Below are positions 7,497 to 11,239 of a DNA stretch of 11,239 nucleotides, piece after piece. Positions within the stretch are counted from its first letter, which is position 1. Each line of letters starts with the position of its first letter. The notes under the pieces are model-generated. The model did no database searches. It was not told the DNA's origin and saw only the letters and a list, made by a program, of their open reading frames with translations. The stretch comes from CAZAIO01 sp964485235 (GTDB lineage Bacteria; Chloroflexota; Dehalococcoidia; GIF9; UBA5629). A program made the translations under genes and the position numbers. The stretch is from contig CAZAIO010000092.1 of NCBI GenBank assembly GCA_964485235.1, positions 1-11,239 of the forward strand. Direction: 5' to 3'.

Positions 7497-7525
7497 ATAA
7501 TAGATATATGGTTTTCCGATGTCAA
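7497..7525 (-). promoter_or_regulatory. Sigma-70-type promoter of the kinase/receiver operon
   Basis: On the minus strand, TTGACA (7520-7525, full consensus) and TATTAT (7497-7502, five of six) are separated by exactly 17 bases. The predicted start is near 7490, giving a leader of about 80 bases before the kinase ATG at 7410. It is the best promoter match in the window together with that of purF. Confidence 0.72.
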
Positions 7526-7576
7526 TAGGTGGTTGAACCGTTCTCTTAAAAAATACTATATACCCTGACAGGTACA

Positions 7577-7606
7577 GTGATACATCACGTTACATGTAGT
7601 ACATGT
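7577..7606. repeat. Two adjacent palindromes upstream of the kinase promoter, candidate operators
   Basis: GTGAT-AC-ATCAC at 7577-7588 is a perfect inverted repeat. Three bases later, ACATGTA-G-TACATGT at 7592-7606 is a perfect 15-bp palindrome around a single base. They lie about 50-80 bases upstream of the kinase -35 box and end eight bases from the stop of the TrkA_C gene. A TACA sequence recurs at 7573, 7581, 7591 and 7600, close to one helical turn apart. The position and symmetry suit binding of a dimeric regulator, but no known operator was recognised. Confidence 0.4.
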
Positions 7607-7613
7607 TTATTAG

Positions 7614-8282
7614 TTATATCCGTGTTTTCAGTACGGCGGTGATTTCATTCATTTTACCGTAGCATACTATCCGGTCGCCCTGCGAGAGCGTTTCATCCGG
7701 CTTCGGGTAGTGTATGATGTTGTCCCGCCGTTCCAGGGAAAGCACCGTTATGTTCTTCCATTCAAGGTACATGTCTTCCAGCTTTTTCCCTGACAGGTGA
7801 GACTTTGCAGAAAGGGAAAGACAGACCACTGCATAGTCGTCAGGCTGCCGTAACAGCGTATCGACTGTTACCGATGATGTGCTTTGCCCCCTGCCGGCAA
7901 GCTTGAGTATAAGGCCTGTAAGCCGGTCGATTATTCCCAACCATATAAAAAGCGCGATGAGTACCAGCACTCCCAGTGTTATGCCGACGAGCACCATAGA
8001 CGGTGCGGCGATGCCCGAGCGCGCATAGAGCACGAGGAGGATGATAAACGCTGCGATCCCCGTATTTCCAATGAAAATAAGATACGTGATTATCCTGCGG
8101 CGCGCCGGATGTTCCACTATCATTTCTGACTGGCTGGTAGTAAAGCCGGTACCGGTCAGCGCTGATAAAGCCTGGAAACGTGACTTTGATCTCTCAAGTC
8201 CGGTTGCTTCGAGCGCAATCGAACCGGTCCACAGCACCAGAAGCCATATCGACAGAAAGAGCAGCATGACAAGTATCTGCAT
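7614..8282 (-). CDS. Small membrane protein: TrkH-like single pore repeat plus TrkA_C domain
   Basis: The protein has 222 residues from the preferred start. Residues 1-24 are a membrane helix. Residues 36-50 (FQALSALTGTGFTTS) resemble the pore helix and filter loop of TrkH/Ktr-type cation transporters. After HPARRR, residues 64-86 form a second helix with FIGNTG, like the FIGG segment of TrkH. Residues 92-118 form a third helix. Residues about 148-222 are a TrkA_C (RCK C-terminal) domain with typical LSAKSHLSGKKLEDM and LSQGDRIVCYG segments. Proteins of this general shape are usually annotated only as TrkA_C domain proteins. A role in cation transport or its ligand gating is inference. The frame extends up to an ATG at 8438, but GGAAAGGAGGAGG precedes the ATG at 8280-8282, and the extra 52 residues do not look like the family. 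It stands alone, 203 bases upstream of the kinase gene. Confidence 0.75.
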   Translation of the reverse strand: MQILVMLLFLSIWLLVLWTGSIALEATGLERSKSRFQALSALTGTGFTTSQSEMIVEHPARRRIITYLIFIGNTGIAAFIILLVLYARSGIAAPSMVLVGITLGVLVLIALFIWLGIIDRLTGLILKLAGRGQSTSSVTVDTLLRQPDDYAVVCLSLSAKSHLSGKKLEDMYLEWKNITVLSLERRDNIIHYPKPDETLSQGDRIVCYGKMNEITAVLKTRI

Positions 8283-8558
8283 CTTTTCCTCCTCCTTTCC
8301 CTCGCGGGACTTTATCGGGTATCGGTGGAGAATAGTATGCAGTTTTATGCGATTCAGTGCAAGCACACCGACAATGGCAGGACAATAAAAAAGGACATAC
8401 GATACCGGTAAATCCGCAACACCCCTTTTTTGTAACATCCGTGTAAGGCGGCATTTGCTGTTATGAAGCGCGCTATCGTATATTTAATTGCCAGCCGGTC
8501 CCGTCGCTATTAGAGGTAGTTCGTATCTGTAAGCATGGTAAGGGACGTATAGTTTTAT

Positions 8559-8566
8559 GCTATAAT
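8559..8566 (+). promoter_or_regulatory. Extended -10 promoter for menA-ubiE
   Basis: TATAAT at 8561-8566 is a perfect -10 box preceded by TG one base away, the extended -10 arrangement that can work without a good -35. No convincing -35 is visible at 16-18 bases. The predicted start near 8573 gives a GC-rich leader of about 108 bases before the menA ATG. Confidence 0.55.
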
Positions 8567-8592
8567 AGTCCGGTCTCATACGTACAATCTCT

Positions 8593-8648
8593 CCGGCAGC
8601 GGGAGCCAACTCGTCTGATTTTTTCCGGCTTTGCCTGTGTTCTGCCGG
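8593..8648 (+). repeat. Inverted repeats in the menA leader
   Basis: CCGGCAG at 8593-8599 is complementary to CTGCCGG at 8642-8648. A competing stem pairs CCGGC at 8625-8629 with GCCGG at 8644-8648, so the two share the same right arm and cannot form together. A TTTTTT run (8620-8625) lies between the arms. This would let the leader RNA fold in alternative ways. No known riboswitch class was recognised. Confidence 0.3.
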
Positions 8649-8680
8649 CGAAGGCTGTAATTATATTATCGGGGTGTTTC

Positions 8681-9574
8681 ATGAACTTGAAAGTATGGTT
8701 TATTGAGACGAGGCCGCAGTTCCTCATTCTTTCACTCGTCCTGGTATTTCTGGGCGCGAGTATAGCCATGTATAACGGCTATGTTAATGCGGGCTATGCA
8801 GTACTTGCCGCAATAGGGCTTGTCCTGTGTCATGCAAGCTCGAATATATTGAACGATTATTTCGACTATACCAGCGGGGTCGACCTGAAAACGAAGCAGA
8901 CGGCTTTCAGCGGCGGCAGCGGTATACTGCCCGCCACATTACTTACCCCGCGGCAGGTGTTGTGGTTTGGCGTGATCGCTTTATTGCTCGCTGTACCGAT
9001 AGGGATATATTTCACAGTTGAGAGGGGCGTGCTCCTTTTGCCCCTCCTGGTTATCGGTGCGTTATGCGTAGTGCTTTACACTCCTTCTATCACCAAGTGG
9101 GGATGGCCCGAATGGGCGCCCGGTGTCGGGCTCGGACTTCTGCCGGTAATAGGCGCATATTTTATCCAGATACCGGAATATACCCTCCCCGTTCTAATTG
9201 CATCCGTCCCCTCCGGTATACTGGTACACAATCTTCTTTTGCTGAATGAATTCCCCGATGTCGAAGCCGATAAGACAGTGAAGAGAAAAACCCTTCCGAT
9301 CACCATGGGAAAACGCGGAGCTGCAAAAGTCTATTCCTCGCTCACTGTACTGGTCTACGTGTGGATAACCGGATGGGTTATTGCGGGTGTGATGCCGGTC
9401 TATTCACTGCTCGGGCTGCTCACCATCCCGTTTGCGGTAAAAGCTATCCGGGGATCGTTCAAGTCCGATGATATGTCCATCCTCGGTCCGGCGCTGGCAA
9501 GCAACGTCATGGTTGTCCTGCTCACCCAGGTGCTTATGGGTGTCGGTTATATTCTCGCAAGGGTTCTGGCATAG
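8681..9574 (+). CDS. menA: 1,4-dihydroxy-2-naphthoate polyprenyltransferase (UbiA family)
   Basis: MenA attaches the polyprenyl tail to 1,4-dihydroxy-2-naphthoate in the cytoplasmic membrane, giving demethylmenaquinone. The protein has 297 residues and is strongly hydrophobic, with about eight or nine membrane helices as usual for UbiA enzymes. The first Asp-rich motif is NDYFDYTSGVD at 58-68, followed by FSGGSGILP at 76-84, a MenA-like context. The second is NEFPDVEADK at 189-198. Both bind the Mg-diphosphate of the prenyl donor. The ATG is preceded by GGGGTG, and ubiE begins eight bases after the stop, which supports a menaquinone role over other UbiA substrates. No upstream men or mqn genes are in the window, so it cannot be said whether the classical or the futalosine route feeds this step; a MqnP-type substrate remains possible. 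Confidence 0.88.
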   Translation: MNLKVWFIETRPQFLILSLVLVFLGASIAMYNGYVNAGYAVLAAIGLVLCHASSNILNDYFDYTSGVDLKTKQTAFSGGSGILPATLLTPRQVLWFGVIALLLAVPIGIYFTVERGVLLLPLLVIGALCVVLYTPSITKWGWPEWAPGVGLGLLPVIGAYFIQIPEYTLPVLIASVPSGILVHNLLLLNEFPDVEADKTVKRKTLPITMGKRGAAKVYSSLTVLVYVWITGWVIAGVMPVYSLLGLLTIPFAVKAIRGSFKSDDMSILGPALASNVMVVLLTQVLMGVGYILARVLA

Positions 9575-9582
9575 AGGAAGCA

Positions 9583-10314
9583 GTGCACGGGGAAAACGAC
9601 AATATAATCCGGAGCGAACATCTCCATGATGTGTTCACTTCGATCCCGCCTCATTACGATCTGATAAACCATCTATTTACACTGGGGCTTGACTTTCAGT
9701 GGCGCAGAAAGGCGGTGAAGGAATGCCTGGCGGCACTGCCGGGGAAGATGCTCGACCTTTGCTGCGGTACCGGCGACCTGATTATCAGCGTGGCGAAGAA
9801 GGCACATGGCGATGTGGAATTGACCGGGATGGACTTCAGCCGCCCGATGCTGGAGATCGCTGAAAAGAAAGTAGCGGTTGAAGAGGTCGGCGGGAAGATT
9901 TCTTTTATCTATGGCGACGCAACTAAAATGCCTTTTCCGGAGGGCTATTTTAACTGTGTGGGCATATCTTTCGGGTTTCGTAACCTGACCTACAGGAACC
10001 CGTCTGCTCCGCAATATTTGTCCGAGGTGTTCCGTGTATTGAAGGAAGGCGGCAGGTTTGTTATTGTCGAGTCCAGCCAGCCGCGTATGAAACTGATACG
10101 GGCACTGGGACATTGTTATGTACGGCTGGTGGTCCCGCCGCTCGGTTACCTGCTCTCGGGTGACATGGGCGCATACCGGTATCTTGCCGAGTCATCGACG
10201 CATTTTTATATGCCTGATGAGGTCCGCGATCTGTTAATGAAGGTCGGGTTCAGGGAAGTCCGCTATCGACCGCTTTTCTTCGGCGCCGCAGGGATTCACG
10301 TGGCCGTCAAGTAA
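9583..10314 (+). CDS. ubiE: Demethylmenaquinone methyltransferase (UbiE/MenG family)
   Basis: This enzyme methylates demethylmenaquinone with S-adenosylmethionine, the final step of menaquinone synthesis. At 243 residues it is of normal length. The family N-terminal block YDLINHLFTLGLDFQWRR lies at 25-42, the SAM motif LDLCCGTGDL at 57-66, the ribose-binding acid at D84, GDATKMPF at 111-118, SFGFRNL at 129-135 in place of the usual FGIRN signature, and EVFRVLKEGGRFVIVE at 148-163. The start is a GTG with AGAGGAA upstream, eight bases after the menA stop, so the two are an operon. In a bacterium without ubiquinone genes the menG function is expected. The closeness to menA makes this assignment firm. 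Confidence 0.92.
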   Translation: MHGENDNIIRSEHLHDVFTSIPPHYDLINHLFTLGLDFQWRRKAVKECLAALPGKMLDLCCGTGDLIISVAKKAHGDVELTGMDFSRPMLEIAEKKVAVEEVGGKISFIYGDATKMPFPEGYFNCVGISFGFRNLTYRNPSAPQYLSEVFRVLKEGGRFVIVESSQPRMKLIRALGHCYVRLVVPPLGYLLSGDMGAYRYLAESSTHFYMPDEVRDLLMKVGFREVRYRPLFFGAAGIHVAVK

Positions 10315-10401
10315 TGGCTTTACTTTCGATACAAACAGGAAACGCCTGGTAGAGTGCCTCTTAATTTATAAAGATAAAGGCTCTGCCGGTGGACCTGGTA
10401 C
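10315..10401. other. Convergent intergenic gap with an imperfect hairpin
   Basis: Between the ubiE stop and the cupin stop, AGAG-TG-CCT at 10351-10359 can pair with AGGCTCT at 10378-10384 around an AT-rich loop, with a two-base bulge. CAGG/CCTG at 10337-10349 forms a further small stem. No T-tract follows on either strand, so a bidirectional terminator is possible but not shown. Confidence 0.25.
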
Positions 10402-10752
10402 CTATTCGTATTCTTTGGGAACAGCGCAGATCATGACCATCTGTTTGTCGGGCGATGTGTTCCGGTACTGGTGCTTTTCATCGGGATCGACCAGTGCGAA
10501 GTCGCCTTTCCTGATTTTATGTTCTTCGCCGTTTGCCGATACGAGCACGCCTTCGCCTTCGATTACATAGTTCAGGTGTTCATTCGGATGAGCATGGAAC
10601 GGCGTATGCCCGCCCGGCTCAAAGGTGAACACCCTGAAGCTGAAGTTTGGCGAACCGTCTTCCTTCGATATAGGCACCTGTTTCACTATACCGGCTGCAC
10701 CGGCCATATCCGGCACTATCTTTTTCACGCTGTCAAGGCTGTGTATCTTCAC
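10402..10752 (-). CDS. Small cupin-domain protein
   Basis: This is a 116-residue single-domain cupin. The first cupin motif spans residues 47-68 (GGHTPFHAHPNEH through EGEG), with H53, H55 and H59 as likely metal ligands and E58 nearby. The second motif begins GDFALVDPDEKHQYRN (83-98), with H94 as the likely fourth ligand. So a metal-binding beta-barrel is well supported. The start codon is GTG, preceded by GGGAGGTGA eight bases upstream, the strongest Shine-Dalgarno sequence in the area. It lies 82 bases after the end of the HemN-like gene on the same strand. Cupins of this size include dioxygenases, isomerases and small-molecule sensors; nothing here picks between them. Confidence 0.85.
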   Translation of the reverse strand: MKIHSLDSVKKIVPDMAGAAGIVKQVPISKEDGSPNFSFRVFTFEPGGHTPFHAHPNEHLNYVIEGEGVLVSANGEEHKIRKGDFALVDPDEKHQYRNTSPDKQMVMICAVPKEYE

Positions 10753-10834
10753 AGGTCACCTCCCGTTTTTTCGGTAAAACCGCTTGCTTCGATACTATAA
10801 GTAGTGCAGAAAAATAAACTGTTTATAAGTATAT

Positions 10835-11239
10835 CTAAATCTGCTGCTCGATGCAGCGTTCTCTCAGCGTGTTGAGAGAGGCAAAGAATTCGCGCATCAT
10901 CACGCTCACCGGGTACATTCCTTTTTCGGTGACGTGTATTTTTTCCTTGCCTTCGATAAGCCCGAACATTCTGAACGAAGAGAGCTCCAGCCTTAACTTT
11001 GATCTGATGTTCTCGTGGTAACGCTGGAAGAAACTGCGCCGGTCGAGCTCCATGCCGAACAGCTTGGTGAGCAGATAATACCGCAGCGCTTCACGCTCTG
11101 AAAGTGAACGCCATCCGATAATCGGCAACCTGCCTTGTGAAATATAATTGCCATACTTCTCCAGAGAGAAGCTGTTCACATAGAATACGCCGTTGAGTAT
11201 GCTCACCGAGCCCGAGCCGATGCCGATGTAGTCGTCGAA
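10835..11239 (-). CDS. HemN-family radical SAM protein, C-terminal part (partial at right edge)
   Basis: The reading frame is open to the window edge at 11239, so the true start lies outside; the internal GTG at 11206 is not the start. The visible 134 residues begin FDDYIGIGSGS, which resembles the IGLGAGA-like glycine segment of coproporphyrinogen III oxidase-type enzymes. They continue with VFYVNSFSLEKYGNYISQGRLP and a HemN_C-like helical region ending in EKIHVTEKGMYPVSVMMREFF. The radical SAM core with its CxxxCxxC motif would be upstream and cannot be seen. Members of this family include the oxygen-independent coproporphyrinogen oxidase HemN, the heme chaperone HemW and other heme-handling enzymes. 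I cannot tell which this is, so no gene symbol is given. It ends in TAG, 82 bases before the cupin gene. Confidence 0.75.
   Translation of the reverse strand, partial: FDDYIGIGSGSVSILNGVFYVNSFSLEKYGNYISQGRLPIIGWRSLSEREALRYYLLTKLFGMELDRRSFFQRYHENIRSKLRLELSSFRMFGLIEGKEKIHVTEKGMYPVSVMMREFFASLNTLRERCIEQQI

Larger units (their letters stand above)
8283..8680. other. Divergent intergenic region between the TrkA_C gene and menA
   Basis: This stretch of about 400 bases holds no convincing gene. Open frames in it are upstream extensions or shadows without start signals. It contains the strong GGAAAGGAGGAGG ribosome-binding site of the TrkA_C gene next to 8282 and a probable menA promoter near 8561. 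A 10-base direct repeat, AGTTTTATGC, occurs at 8341-8350 and 8551-8560. On the minus strand, a weak TTGCAC followed 19 bases later by TACTAT may be the TrkA_C promoter. Confidence 0.6.

Noticed and set aside
8283..8438. Fifty-two-residue N-terminal extension of the TrkA_C protein from the ATG at 8438
   Set aside because: GGAAAGGAGGAGG directly before the ATG at 8282 marks the start; the upstream residues look like translated regulatory DNA.
9673..10113. 146-codon minus-strand open frame within ubiE
   Set aside because: It is a shadow of the conserved methyltransferase frame.
10774..10790. CGGT/ACCG hairpin upstream of the cupin
   Set aside because: The adjoining homopolymer is on the wrong side for a terminator on either strand and the stem is four pairs.
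10811..10829. ATAAAC/GTTTAT repeat followed by a T-run after the HemN-like gene as a terminator
   Set aside because: The stem is only five or six A/T-rich pairs with almost no loop, too weak to call.

Overview
This 11.2 kb window reads as a bacterial chromosomal segment made mostly of housekeeping genes plus one sensory operon. I see no rRNA, tRNA, CRISPR array, transposase, integrase or phage gene. The gene set points to a menaquinone-using bacterium that makes its own purines: a MenA-type prenyltransferase with a UbiE/MenG methyltransferase, a PurF that keeps all four [4Fe-4S] ligand cysteines, and a HemN-like (oxygen-independent) radical SAM protein. The MEDS sensory domain and the TrkA_C membrane protein would suit an anaerobic or facultative lineage such as Chloroflexota or a deltaproteobacterial group. 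That placement is only an impression from protein style.

Layout. Bases 1-3007 (minus strand) hold the purine operon purF-purM-purH. purM overlaps the end of purF, purH follows closely, and purH runs off the left edge. A near-consensus sigma-70-type promoter, whose -35 box lies in an inverted repeat, sits directly before purF. Bases 3242-4901 (minus) carry tlyA followed by an alpha/beta hydrolase. Bases 5112-7410 (minus) carry a two-component operon: a soluble MEDS-PAS-histidine kinase whose 3' end overlaps a stand-alone receiver-domain response regulator by 50 bp. This operon has its own near-consensus promoter and two palindromes upstream of it. Bases 7614-8282 (minus) encode a small membrane protein that looks like one TrkH-type pore repeat joined to a TrkA_C ligand-binding domain.

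Across a roughly 400 bp divergent intergenic region, bases 8681-10314 (plus) encode menA and ubiE/menG, eight bases apart, which catalyse the last two steps of menaquinone synthesis. Convergent with them on the minus strand are a small cupin (10402-10752) and, running off the right edge, the C-terminus of a HemN-family (coproporphyrinogen oxidase-like) protein.

The purine genes form one functional unit and menA-ubiE another. The kinase and regulator form a signalling pair with no visible DNA-binding output. Several starts differ from the longest ORF because a Shine-Dalgarno sequence picks an internal ATG: purF at 2995, the hydrolase at 4006 and the TrkA_C protein at 8282. Most of the window is conventional. 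The places that most deserve a second look are the one-repeat TrkH-like/TrkA_C protein, the purF promoter palindrome, and the MEDS kinase/receiver pair with its upstream palindromes.
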